DNA from: Roseiarcus sp963732155
GTDB lineage: Bacteria > Pseudomonadota > Alphaproteobacteria > Rhizobiales > Beijerinckiaceae
NCBI GenBank assembly: GCA_963732155.1
Contig: CAVSYB010000015.1
Span: 1-64,000, forward strand
DNA: 64,000 nt
Reading direction: 5' to 3'
Shown here: positions 34,216-42,319 of the stretch, piece after piece
How the letters are laid out: every line of letters starts with the position of its first letter
Position numbering within the stretch: position 1 is the stretch's first letter
The notes under the pieces: model-generated
The model's input: only the letters and a program-made list of their open reading frames with translations
The model's database searches: none
Told to the model about the DNA's origin: nothing
Position numbers and translations under genes: made by a program

Positions 34216-35571
34216 TCACGGCGCGAAGACATGGTCCAGCGCCGAAGAGGGCGACGGATCGGGGCTCGCGAGGGCGAAGGCCACCGCGGCCTCCACCGCT
34301 TGCTGCTGCCCGCGTTCGATGGCCCGCAGGCTTTCGTCCGCCATGCCGAAATCTTCCCTGAGGCGGAGGCGCGCTCGTTCGATCGGGTCGCGCGCGGTCC
34401 AATGGCGATGCTCCTCCGCATCCCGATAGTTGCCAGGATCGCCGCGCGAGTGTCCACGATAGCGATAGGTCTTGCATTCGATGAGGGTCGGTCCGCTGCC
34501 GCCGCGCGCGCGCTCGACGGCCGAGGTCGCGGCGCCGTTCACCGCCTCGACGTCCATGCCGTCGACCGACTGTCCCGGCATGCCATAGGCCGCCGCGCGA
34601 TCGGCGATGTCGCCGATCAGCATCGTCGTCGAGACATGAGTTGAAGCGGCATAGAGATTGTTCTCGCAGATGAAGACGACGGGCGCGCGCTGCACGGCCG
34701 CCAGATTGAGTCCCTCGTGAAAGGCGCCGATGTTCGACGCTCCGTCGCCAAAAAAACTGACCGCGACCCGATCCAACCCTTGCAGGCGGAAACCCATCGC
34801 GCTCCCCGTCGCGATCGGAATGTTGGCCCCGACGATGGCGTTCGACACCATCGCTCCGACCGAAAAGTCGGCTAGGTGCATCTGGCCGCCCTTGCCGCCG
34901 ACGCAGCCAGTCGCCTTGCCCCAGATTTCCGCGGTGATGGCGTTGAGTGATGCGCCCTTTGCGATGAGATGGCCGACCGGCCGGTGCGTGCTGTAGATCA
35001 CGTCGTCGCGCCGCAACGCCGCGCATACGCCGACCGCAACCGCTTCCTGCCCCTGACACTGGTGCAGCGTCCCGGGCACCAGTCCCTGCAGGAACAACTG
35101 ATAGAGATGTTCTTCGTAGCGACGGATCAGCGTCATCGCGCGGAACGCCTCGATCAGCCGTTCCGCGGCGCCGACCGGATAGTTCGCCTGACGTTCGTAT
35201 GTCGGGGGGTTCGCGGCCGGCCGCTGCGCAGGCGCTCCGGACGCAAGCTTGAGGCGAATTCGAGCGGTGTTGCGGCGCACGACCGGCGGTTGCGGCTCCG
35301 ACGGCCGGACCAGCTCGTTCAGGGCTTCCTGGCGATGTTCGGTCAGCAGAGCCACAACGTCGCCGGGAGCGCATTCCGCCCCGGCTCCCTTCAGGACCTC
35401 GCTCACAATCCCGTCGCGAAACGCCTCCACCTCGCTGGTCGCCTTGTCGGTCTCCACCACGAACAGCGCCTCGCCGACCTTCACCGCCTGGCCTTCGGCG
35501 ACCAGCCACTCGATGATCCGCACGTCGCCGCCGGTGGCGCCGAGGTGGGGAATGACGATCGGGTGCTTCAT
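34216..35571 (-). CDS. Lipoyl domain fused to dehydrogenase E1 alpha subunit
   Basis: A 451-residue fusion. Residues ~1-80 are a biotinyl/lipoyl domain (HPIVIPHLGATGGDVRIIEW; the lipoylated Lys is in VVETDKATSEVEAF). A linker follows, and residues ~125-450 are a TPP-binding E1 alpha subunit with YEEHLYQLFLQGLVPGTLHQ, STHRPVGHLIAKG and the TPP motif beginning VSFFGDGASN and ending FICENN. In ordinary complexes the lipoyl domain belongs to E2; here it is on E1 itself and no E2/E3 gene is adjacent, so the complex either uses another E2 or works in an unusual way. The start at 35571 overlaps the aldolase-like stop (ATGA). Confidence 0.88.
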   Translation of the reverse strand: MKHPIVIPHLGATGGDVRIIEWLVAEGQAVKVGEALFVVETDKATSEVEAFRDGIVSEVLKGAGAECAPGDVVALLTEHRQEALNELVRPSEPQPPVVRRNTARIRLKLASGAPAQRPAANPPTYERQANYPVGAAERLIEAFRAMTLIRRYEEHLYQLFLQGLVPGTLHQCQGQEAVAVGVCAALRRDDVIYSTHRPVGHLIAKGASLNAITAEIWGKATGCVGGKGGQMHLADFSVGAMVSNAIVGANIPIATGSAMGFRLQGLDRVAVSFFGDGASNIGAFHEGLNLAAVQRAPVVFICENNLYAASTHVSTTMLIGDIADRAAAYGMPGQSVDGMDVEAVNGAATSAVERARGGSGPTLIECKTYRYRGHSRGDPGNYRDAEEHRHWTARDPIERARLRLREDFGMADESLRAIERGQQQAVEAAVAFALASPDPSPSSALDHVFAP

Positions 35572-36476
35572 GGGACAGCCTTTCCAGCGCTGCCGAACAG
35601 CCGCATCCACGCTTCGACGTCGCGCTGGAGCGCCAGACGACCGGGGACGAGGACATCGTCCGCCAGTCCCGAGCCGATCACCTCATAGGGATTGGCGCCT
35701 GCGCCGACGCCGGCGCAGGCGGCGCGCAGCGCGCTGAAATAGGTCTGTTTCAGCCGGCTTCCGACGTTGATCTTTCCGACCCCCAGACTGATCGCCTCGC
35801 GGACGTCCCCCGCGTCGATCGACGAGCCGCCGTGAAGGACCAGCGGGACCGGCAGCGCGCGCAGCCGGCGCAGCCGTTGAAAATCCAGCCGGGCCGCGCG
35901 GCGGCCATGCCAATGCATCTGGCCGACATTGACCGCGAGCGCATCGACGCCGGTGGCGGCGATGAAGGCGCGCGCCGCGTCGGGGTCGGTCAACCCCGCC
36001 TCTCCCGCCGCAGCGTCCGCTTCGAGATCGCCCGCCACCCCGACGAGAGGTTCGAGCTCCGCCTCGACGGCGACGCCCCGGCCGTGCGCCTCTGCGGCGA
36101 TCGCGCGGATCGCCTCGACGCGCTCGGCTGGCGTCAGCGCGTCATCGCTGAACATCACCAGATCGAATCCAAGGGAGATCGCTTCGCGCACCCAATCTCG
36201 ATGCGGAGATTCGTTGAACAGAAGGCAGGTGGGAACCGTGACATGGTCGGCGACCGCCGCGGCCATCGCGAAATAGGGAGCGAGCGGATCACGCGCGCGT
36301 CTTTCCGGATGCGGCAAGTAGATGCCGCTGAAGCCGAGGATGACGGGTGAACGGGCGGCTTCCGCGGCGTCGGCGATCGCCAGCAGCAATTCCAGGCTCC
36401 AGCTCTCGAAATACCCGACCGCATAGCCGCCGCGCCCGGCGTCGGCGATCAACCTGGCGAAGGGAACGCGGGTCAT
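35568..36476 (-). CDS. Class II fructose-bisphosphate aldolase-like protein with altered active site
   Basis: A 302-residue TIM barrel of the class II aldolase family (FbaA/GatY/KbaY type). Family features: YAVGYFESWSLELLLAIADA, SPVILGFSGI, HRDWVREAISLGFDLVMFSD, VAVEAELEPLVGVAGD, LVLHGGSSIDAGDVREAISL and GVGKINVGSRLKQ. The usual zinc-site and proton-donor segment LDHG after the third strand is replaced by LLFNES, so the ordinary Asp-His pair is missing although the later His residues (LHGGSS) are kept. It may cleave a different substrate or use other ligands. It lies 10 bases after the TIM-barrel gene upstream and overlaps E1 alpha. Confidence 0.85.
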   Translation of the reverse strand: MTRVPFARLIADAGRGGYAVGYFESWSLELLLAIADAAEAARSPVILGFSGIYLPHPERRARDPLAPYFAMAAAVADHVTVPTCLLFNESPHRDWVREAISLGFDLVMFSDDALTPAERVEAIRAIAAEAHGRGVAVEAELEPLVGVAGDLEADAAAGEAGLTDPDAARAFIAATGVDALAVNVGQMHWHGRRAARLDFQRLRRLRALPVPLVLHGGSSIDAGDVREAISLGVGKINVGSRLKQTYFSALRAACAGVGAGANPYEVIGSGLADDVLVPGRLALQRDVEAWMRLFGSAGKAVP

Positions 36477-36486
36477 CGGAGCGCGC

Positions 36487-37338
36487 TCAAGTCCGGGCCG
36501 CCGGAAGCCGGGCCGCCTTGAAGGCCGCCGCGCGCGCCTCGATCGGACGCTCGACCGCCATCCGCTCGATGCTCGAGCCGAGCTGGACGCCGTGACAGCC
36601 GGTGTGGTCGAGCATGTACTGGGCGTCTTCCGGCTCGACGATGGCCGCCCCGTGGGCGAGGAGAATGACCTCCGGCGCGATTTGGCGGGCCAGCGCGAAA
36701 TGCCGCTCGCTGCGGGCGGCGGTTTCGGCCAGCGAGGAGCCGCCGGCGTCGCCGGTCGCCCCGCCGGCGGTGATCCCCGCATGGAAGATGTAGATGTCAG
36801 GCGCGGCCTCCTCCATGAGGCGCCGCGTGTCGGTTTCGTCGAAGGCGTAGCCGACAGACAGCATGTCGAGGTCGCGGGCGATCCTCAGCATGGAGAGTTC
36901 GTGGTCATACCCGAGGCCGGTCGCCTCGAGGGTCCGCCTGAACTCGCCGCTGTGCCACGCCACCGTCGGGAAATTATGCACGCCGCTGATGCCAATTCGG
37001 CGGAGATCCTCGAGAAATCGGCGCATGTCGCGAAGCGGATCGACGCCGTTGACGCCGGCGACGACGGGCGTCGCGCTCACCTGCGGCAGCACCTCCCGTT
37101 CGGAGGTGCGGAACACCAGATCATTGGCGTCGAGGATCGGCAGCATGCCGGCGAGCGAGCCGTAGCCTTGCATGCGGAAATAGCCGGTGTTGTAAACGCC
37201 GATGAGGTCGACGCCGCCGCGCTCGATGAACCTCGCGGCGATGCCGTTGCCCGCGCCCGTCATCACTAGGCCGCGGCCCCTGTCGATCTCGGCGCGCAGG
37301 CGTCGCAGACAATCGGTTCGCGTGTATCGAATCGCCAA
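36487..37338 (-). CDS. Phosphoenolpyruvate hydrolase-like TIM-barrel protein (Tm-1 C-terminal type)
   Basis: A 283-residue TIM-barrel protein of the family that forms the C-terminal half of plant Tm-1-like proteins and of bacterial PEP-hydrolase/mutase-like proteins. Landmarks: GRGLVMTGAGNGIAARFIER, GGVDLIGVYNTGYFRMQGYG, SLAGMLPILDANDLV, GVNGVDPLRDMRRFLEDLRR, GISGVHNFPTV, HAGITAGGATGD and LLAHGAAIVEPEDA. The start is TTG at 37338, supported by GGGGTAGG just upstream and a 3-base gap after the Tm-1-like stop; the next in-frame Met is 25 residues inside the conserved part. The reaction is unknown. Confidence 0.85.
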   Translation of the reverse strand: MAIRYTRTDCLRRLRAEIDRGRGLVMTGAGNGIAARFIERGGVDLIGVYNTGYFRMQGYGSLAGMLPILDANDLVFRTSEREVLPQVSATPVVAGVNGVDPLRDMRRFLEDLRRIGISGVHNFPTVAWHSGEFRRTLEATGLGYDHELSMLRIARDLDMLSVGYAFDETDTRRLMEEAAPDIYIFHAGITAGGATGDAGGSSLAETAARSERHFALARQIAPEVILLAHGAAIVEPEDAQYMLDHTGCHGVQLGSSIERMAVERPIEARAAAFKAARLPAART

Positions 37339-37341
37339 GGC

Positions 37342-38565
37342 CTACCCCGCCGATTTTTGTCGCATGAGATCGATCAGGGTTTGGGCGGCCTCGGTCGCGA
37401 AGGCCGGATCATTGATGTCGAGATCGCGCTCCTCGATGCGCACGTTGCGCGGCGCGTTCTTGCGCAGTTCGGCGACAAACGCGGCGTCGGCTTCCGAATC
37501 GTGGAACGGTTCGCCGGCCACCGCGTAGCTGTCATAGCCCGCGTTGGGGATGAGGAATACGGCCGGTCGGCGGGTGGCTTGCAGGCGTCGCGCGACTTCG
37601 CGGCCAACCTCCGCCATCTCCTCGCGCGTCAGCCGGAGGTCGGTAATCTTCGGACTATGCCGCACCAGCCGGCGGCCGGCGTATCTGGCGGGCACGGTTT
37701 CAGGCTCGTTGAAGACCAGGACTTCGAGGGCGCCCGGACAGAGGACTTGCGGCAGCCCGAGGGCGCCGGCCACGGTCAGGCGGTCCGGGCCGCCGGCGAG
37801 CAGCGCGTGATGCATTTCGTTGGAGACTTCGATGGTCGAAAAATCGAGAACGGCGCCGATCAGCCCCTGGCGCATCATGTCCTCCATCGCCCGGCCGCCG
37901 GTGCCGACGGCGTGGAAGACGATCGTCTCATAGCCGGCGTCCTCGAGAATCTTCGCCGCGGTCATCGCGCCCTTGGTGGTGATGCCGACGGTGGTGATCG
38001 CGACCAGCGGATTGCCCCGCTGCGCGGGCGCTTCGACTTCCGCCATGCCGCAGGCGGCGCCGGCCGCGTTGGCGAGGATGCGGCGCATGAAGGGGTTCAG
38101 GCCCATGATGTCGGTCACCGAAAACATCATCGTGATGTCGCTGGTGCCGACCCACGGCTCGACATTCCCGGACGCCATGGTCGAGACCATGATCTTGGGA
38201 AACCCGTACGGCAATTCGCGCATCACCGAGGTCGAGAGAGTCGTCCCTTGCGTGCCTCCGAGCGCGAGAAGCGCGTGGACGTCGCCCGCCGCGACGAGGT
38301 CGCGGACGATCTTGGTCGCCCCGCGCGCCATGACGGGGCCGGACTCCTCGCGATCGGCGCGCCAGCGCAAATGGTCGAGCGCGCCGCCGCCCGCCGCGGC
38401 GACCTGCCTGTTGGAGATGTCGGGTCTGGCCGCCGGTTCGCCGATCAGCCCGGTATCGATGAGAAGCGCCGCAAGTCCGCGCGCTTCGATCAACCCGCGA
38501 AGATAGGCGGCCTCGCGCCCCTTGGTGTCCAAGGTCGCGAGCACAGCGACCGTCTTTTGCGACAA
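37342..38565 (-). CDS. Tm-1-like ATP-binding protein (UPF0261)
   Basis: A 407-residue protein of the UPF0261/Tm-1-like family. Plant and fungal homologues fuse this part to the TIM barrel encoded immediately downstream here. Landmarks: VAVLATLDTKGREAAYLRGL, LIDTGLIGEPAARPDI, ALLALGGTQGTTLSTSVMRE, LPYGFPKIMVSTMASGNVEP, DITMMFSVTDIMGLNP and a nucleotide-type GVGTGGRAMEDMMRQGLIGA-like glycine segment. Bacterial function is not established. It is the first gene of the operon, divergent from the DeoR regulator; direct repeats near its promoter suggest DeoR control. Confidence 0.88.
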   Translation of the reverse strand: MSQKTVAVLATLDTKGREAAYLRGLIEARGLAALLIDTGLIGEPAARPDISNRQVAAAGGGALDHLRWRADREESGPVMARGATKIVRDLVAAGDVHALLALGGTQGTTLSTSVMRELPYGFPKIMVSTMASGNVEPWVGTSDITMMFSVTDIMGLNPFMRRILANAAGAACGMAEVEAPAQRGNPLVAITTVGITTKGAMTAAKILEDAGYETIVFHAVGTGGRAMEDMMRQGLIGAVLDFSTIEVSNEMHHALLAGGPDRLTVAGALGLPQVLCPGALEVLVFNEPETVPARYAGRRLVRHSPKITDLRLTREEMAEVGREVARRLQATRRPAVFLIPNAGYDSYAVAGEPFHDSEADAAFVAELRKNAPRNVRIEERDLDINDPAFATEAAQTLIDLMRQKSAG

Positions 38566-38588
38566 TCCACCCTCCCCTCGTTCTTTTT

Positions 38589-38630
38589 CTTGTAAGTCGA
38601 AAGTTAATATCTTTCCACTTGTAAAGTCAA
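38589..38630 (-). promoter_or_regulatory. Direct-repeat operator and promoter of the Tm-1/aldolase/E1 operon
   Basis: Two near-identical repeats, CTTGTAAGTC (38589-38598) and CTTGTAAAGTC (38618-38628), start 29 bases apart in an AT-rich island between divergent genes. A minus-strand -35 TTGACT (complement of 38625-38630) overlaps the second repeat, with a weak -10 (TTAACT) 17 bases on. Regulators of the DeoR family commonly bind direct repeats a few helical turns apart, so this is the likely binding site of the adjacent DeoR protein. Confidence 0.65.
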
Positions 38631-38673
38631 TCCGTGCGCTTTATCCCCGTATCGAAGCCGCGAGGGCGCGATT

Positions 38674-39444
38674 TTGGCCAGGACCATCGATCACGGACGG
38701 CGGGATTCGATCGCCAGACTGGTTCGCGAGAGCGGCTTCGTCAGAAATTCCGAGCTTTCGAACCGCTTTGGCGTGTCCACCGTAACCATCCGCCAGGACA
38801 TTGACGCCCTGAGCGCCCGCGGGCTGGTGCAGCGCACCTATGGCGGCGCGGCGTTCAATCCGGACGGCCGGCTGGATTCGACATTCGCCGTGCGATCGTC
38901 CCTCCACGCGGAGGCCAAGCGCCGCATTGGCGGCGCGGCGGCGCGATCGGTGGCGCCGGGCGAAACGATCATTCTCGACTCGGGTTCGACGACGATCGAG
39001 ATCGCCCGGCAGCTTCCCGAGGACCGCGACATCACGGTGGTGACCTGCGCGATCAATGTCGCGCTGGAGGCGGCCGCCAGGCGCGGGGTGACGGTGATTG
39101 TCTGCGGCGGCCGGTTGAACGCGCGCACGCTGTCGACCGCCGACCACCAGACCGAGCGCCAGCTCGGCGAAATCTTCGCCGACCGATTGTTCCTGGCGAC
39201 CTATGGCGTCGATTTCGAGAGGGGACTCGCCGAGCGCAGCTTCGAGATCGCCCAGACAAAACGGGCGATGATCGCGGCGGCGCGCGAGGCGACGCTGGTC
39301 TGCGATTCCAGCAAATTCGACAGCGCCGGACCCGTACTGATTTCCCCGCTGCGGGTTGTGAAACGGATCATCACGGACGACGGCGTTCCGGCCGTCCAAC
39401 TGGAGCGTCTTCGGGCGCAGGACATCGAGGTGGAGATCGTTTGA
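38674..39444 (+). CDS. DeoR family transcriptional regulator
   Basis: A 256-residue regulator. The N-terminal HTH is classic DeoR (RDSIARLVRESGFVRNSELS, NRFGVSTVTIRQDIDALSAR, GLVQRTYGGA). The C-terminal sugar-phosphate-isomerase-like domain has ETIILDSGSTTIEIARQLP, VIVCGGRLNARTLSTA and LVCDSSKFDSAGPV. Such proteins bind a phosphorylated sugar or polyol as inducer, which hints that the divergent operon handles a sugar-like compound. The start is TTG at 38674 with GAGGG nearby. The operator is probably the repeat pair at 38589-38628. Confidence 0.9.
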   Translation: MARTIDHGRRDSIARLVRESGFVRNSELSNRFGVSTVTIRQDIDALSARGLVQRTYGGAAFNPDGRLDSTFAVRSSLHAEAKRRIGGAAARSVAPGETIILDSGSTTIEIARQLPEDRDITVVTCAINVALEAAARRGVTVIVCGGRLNARTLSTADHQTERQLGEIFADRLFLATYGVDFERGLAERSFEIAQTKRAMIAAAREATLVCDSSKFDSAGPVLISPLRVVKRIITDDGVPAVQLERLRAQDIEVEIV

Positions 39445-39489
39445 GAGTCGAAGCGGAGCTTCTCGCGGACCTCGACCGTCTCTCAGCCG

Positions 39490-40515
39490 CTATTTCGCCA
39501 GGCGCCTGTCGAAGAAAAGCGCAATTTCGCCGAACGCTTCCCGGGTCTCCGGCGCCGTATCGTCGAAGAGATATTGCGCGTGCGATTGGCCTTCGAAAAC
39601 CTGAAGCACGGCCTCGACGCCGGCCTGGCGGAGCTTTCGATGCACCCGCACGGTGTTGCTGAGCAGCAAGTCGCGGGTGCCGCTGGTGAGGATGGTCGGC
39701 GGAAATCCGCTGAGGTCGCCATAGACCGGCGAAAGCAGCGGGTCGGCGAGATCGTGGCCATTCGCGTAGAACCGGGTGGCGGCGTCGCAAAAGCCGTCTC
39801 GCGACACCAGCACGTTATCGAGCCTCTCGTTCGTATAGAAAGTGTCGCCGGTCTTGGTGGTGTCCGACATCGGCGTGCCCGGCGCGATCGCCGCCGGCAG
39901 AGGCTGACCTTGCTGTTTGGCCCTCAATATCAAGGCGAGCGTGAGGGCTCCCCCGGCGGAAGTGCCGAATACCGCCATTTTCCTGGGATCCGCAATTTTC
40001 AGCGCAGCCTTCCAGGCCGTCGCCGCGTCGTCCAGCGCGCACGGAAAATAGGCTTCCGGCGGCATTCGATAGTCGATGGAAATCACCTTGAAGCGGCCGA
40101 ACCCGGCCATGAACAGCGCCTCGGGGAGGCCCGCTTCGCCCGGACTGAGCACGTAGCATCCGCCGTGCAGGTGGATCAGCAGACGATCGCGGTTTTCAGG
40201 GGCAATGACGTCGGGCGTCACGCGAAAGGCGCGCACGCCGTCGAGCGTGATTTTCTCGAAGCCGACGTGAAGCCGCTCGCAAATTCCGGGGATGCGGCCA
40301 ATGCTCGTGGCCGCCGCCGCGTCGACGAATGATTTCCACTCCTCGGCGCTCCCTGGTCGAATGTCCCAGGAACGGCGCGCCGGCGCGCCGATGAGCTCTT
40401 GAAGTTGCGGACTGACTGTCGCGGGTATCGGCACCGTTCGCGCCGGAATTTCGAGAGCCCTCGAACGATGCGCCTCGGCCGCACCCGACGGCCCGCCGTG
40501 TGGGACGGCGCTCAA
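39490..40515 (-). CDS. Alpha/beta hydrolase, HSL-family esterase
   Basis: A 341-residue esterase of the hormone-sensitive lipase family. The oxyanion-hole motif HLHGGCY (usually HGGG) precedes the nucleophile elbow GTSAGG, and the acid and base of the triad appear in SGTRDLL (Asp) and GQSHAQY (His). The N-terminal ~75 residues form a cap and are rich in Ala/Pro/Arg. The start is TTG at 40515, supported by GGGGAGG 7 bases upstream. It would hydrolyse a small acyl ester or lactone. It converges with the DeoR gene and stands 120 bases from the amidohydrolase. Confidence 0.87.
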   Translation of the reverse strand: MSAVPHGGPSGAAEAHRSRALEIPARTVPIPATVSPQLQELIGAPARRSWDIRPGSAEEWKSFVDAAAATSIGRIPGICERLHVGFEKITLDGVRAFRVTPDVIAPENRDRLLIHLHGGCYVLSPGEAGLPEALFMAGFGRFKVISIDYRMPPEAYFPCALDDAATAWKAALKIADPRKMAVFGTSAGGALTLALILRAKQQGQPLPAAIAPGTPMSDTTKTGDTFYTNERLDNVLVSRDGFCDAATRFYANGHDLADPLLSPVYGDLSGFPPTILTSGTRDLLLSNTVRVHRKLRQAGVEAVLQVFEGQSHAQYLFDDTAPETREAFGEIALFFDRRLAK

Positions 40516-40638
40516 CTAAACCTCCCCGATTTCCGTCGTCGAACATAATCGACAGACGCGCCCCGAGGCGCGCCGGCGTCAGGTTCATTTTGGTTCAAGT
40601 TGGCTTGCCGGACAAGCGCCAGGCGCCTGGACCGCCCC

Positions 40639-41925
40639 TCATTCGGCGGCGACCCGGCGATTCGCGTCGACTCCGCGATGACGCGGGTCGCGGTGCATGG
40701 CGCCGTCCTTCATGATCATCGAGAAGTGTTGGGGGCCTACGAGAACCGACAGATCCTTCAACGGATTGGAGTCGACAAGAAGAATGTCGGCCAACGCGCC
40801 TTCCCGGATGACTCCGAGTTCGCCCTTGTGGCCCATCAGGTCGCCGCCGACCGCGGTCGCGCATTTGAGCGCCTCCGCAGGGCTATAGCCGAAGAACCTG
40901 ACGAAATGACCAATGTCGCGCGCGTTCTGTCCGATCGGCGTGACGGTGAAGCCGTAGTCGCCGCCAACGACGACGCGCATGCCCCGCTTGCGCATTTCAT
41001 GATAGGTCGCGATCGTATGTTCGAGCTTGCGCGGCAGGCCCATACGTTCGACGACTTCCCTGGTCATGCCGACCACGTCGCCCTCGAAAACCGAGTTGTG
41101 CACGAGGCCGAACGCCGGTCCGATGATGACCCGATCCCTGGCGGCCTCCAGCATGTCGAGCGCTTCTTGGTCGGCGAAGTCGCAATGGTAGATGCAATCG
41201 ACACCGGCGCGGACGGCGCGCTTCACCAACTCGGCGGCTCGCGAATGACACGCGACGCGCTTGCCCCAGTCGTGCGCGGTCCGCACGCCGACCGTCAGCT
41301 CTTCTTCGCTCAGCGAGATTATTTCGGCGCGCGCATGGCTGACGAACTCGTCGCCCGAAACGTTGAATTTGACGTTGTCGACGCCCTCCCGGCAGCACAA
41401 GCGCACGGCCCTTCTGATTTCGTCGACGCCATCGGCGATCATGCCGAAGCTCTCGGCGTGCATGTGCTGCTTGCGCTCGTCGCCAAGACCGCCGGTCACC
41501 GTAATTTCGGGTCCCGCCGCGCGATAGCGCGGGCCCGCCAGATAGCCGTCCTCGATCTCCTGACGAACGACCACGTCGATCCGCAATTTGGCGGAGGCGG
41601 CCGAGTAGCAAGACGTAAAGCCGTGATTGAGAATCAGCGTCGCGTTGCGGCATGTGCGCAGCAAATGCTCCTCGGGAGGTATTTCGCCGAGGTCCTGATT
41701 GCGGGCGGGTCCGACAAACGAGAGATGACAATGACCCTCGACCAGACCCGGCATCAGAAACTGACCGCGCCCGTCGATGATTTCAGCGGCGTTCTCTGCG
41801 GAGACGGCGTTGCGCCCGCGAGCGACCGTCTTGATCCGATTGTTCTCGACGACGACTTCGCCGGGATATTCCTCGTCGTTGACGCCGTCCCAAACGGTCA
41901 CGTTGCGAAACAGATAAGAGGCCAT
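40639..41925 (-). CDS. Metal-dependent amidohydrolase
   Basis: A 428-residue amidohydrolase-superfamily enzyme of the imidazolonepropionase/prolidase-like group. The metal ligands are visible in order: GHCHLSF (HxH at the start of the barrel), the bridging-Lys-type segment NVKFNVSGDE, VACHSRAAE (His), CIYHCDFAD (His) and the final GGDYGF (Asp). GGRGQFLMPGLVEGH-like and GADILLVDSNPL-like ends show the beta-sandwich domain. It hydrolyses a C-N bond in an unknown substrate. GGGAGGAAG lies upstream of the ATG at 41925. It may share a promoter region with the small inverted repeat near 42003-42018. Confidence 0.87.
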   Translation of the reverse strand: MASYLFRNVTVWDGVNDEEYPGEVVVENNRIKTVARGRNAVSAENAAEIIDGRGQFLMPGLVEGHCHLSFVGPARNQDLGEIPPEEHLLRTCRNATLILNHGFTSCYSAASAKLRIDVVVRQEIEDGYLAGPRYRAAGPEITVTGGLGDERKQHMHAESFGMIADGVDEIRRAVRLCCREGVDNVKFNVSGDEFVSHARAEIISLSEEELTVGVRTAHDWGKRVACHSRAAELVKRAVRAGVDCIYHCDFADQEALDMLEAARDRVIIGPAFGLVHNSVFEGDVVGMTREVVERMGLPRKLEHTIATYHEMRKRGMRVVVGGDYGFTVTPIGQNARDIGHFVRFFGYSPAEALKCATAVGGDLMGHKGELGVIREGALADILLVDSNPLKDLSVLVGPQHFSMIMKDGAMHRDPRHRGVDANRRVAAE

Positions 41926-42319
41926 GCTTGCTTCCTCCCGTGCGACCGGCCTGGCGAACATTCTTCGGCAATTGGCTTGCCTGACTTGCCGCAAACATAG
42001 ACCGAACTGGCGAGTTCGACCAAATTCGCCCTCATTGCGCGGCGCCGGGCCGGCGGCCTGCGCCTTGCGCGCCGATCCGCGTCGCTTCCGATCGCGCGCG
42101 CCCACCGAGGCCTTCACCCTCGAATGGCGGGAGCGGTTGCGCAACACGCGGCAAGGCGGCCTCGGGCGCGGCGTGGAGGTCGACCCGGGTTGACCGCAAC
42201 AGGTCACATGGCGGGAAGCCCGGCGCGGTCGCCCGGCTCCCTCCGGCGCCCTTGATCTGTCTGGAGCCCCGCGACCGGACGACCGATCCTTTCCCCGACG
42301 GGCGGGGCGCGATCGAAGG
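41926..42319. other. Intergenic stretch with one small inverted repeat
   Basis: About 390 bases with no convincing gene on either strand. The one feature is a 6-bp perfect inverted repeat CGAACT-ggcg-AGTTCG (42003-42018), about 80 bases upstream of the amidohydrolase start, a possible operator. The right half (42200-42319) lies after the nirC stop; I see no clear intrinsic terminator for the nitrate operon. Confidence 0.5.

Noticed and set aside
41924..42193. Plus-strand open reading in the gap before nirC.
   Set aside because: Low-complexity arginine-rich reading without ribosome site or similarity.
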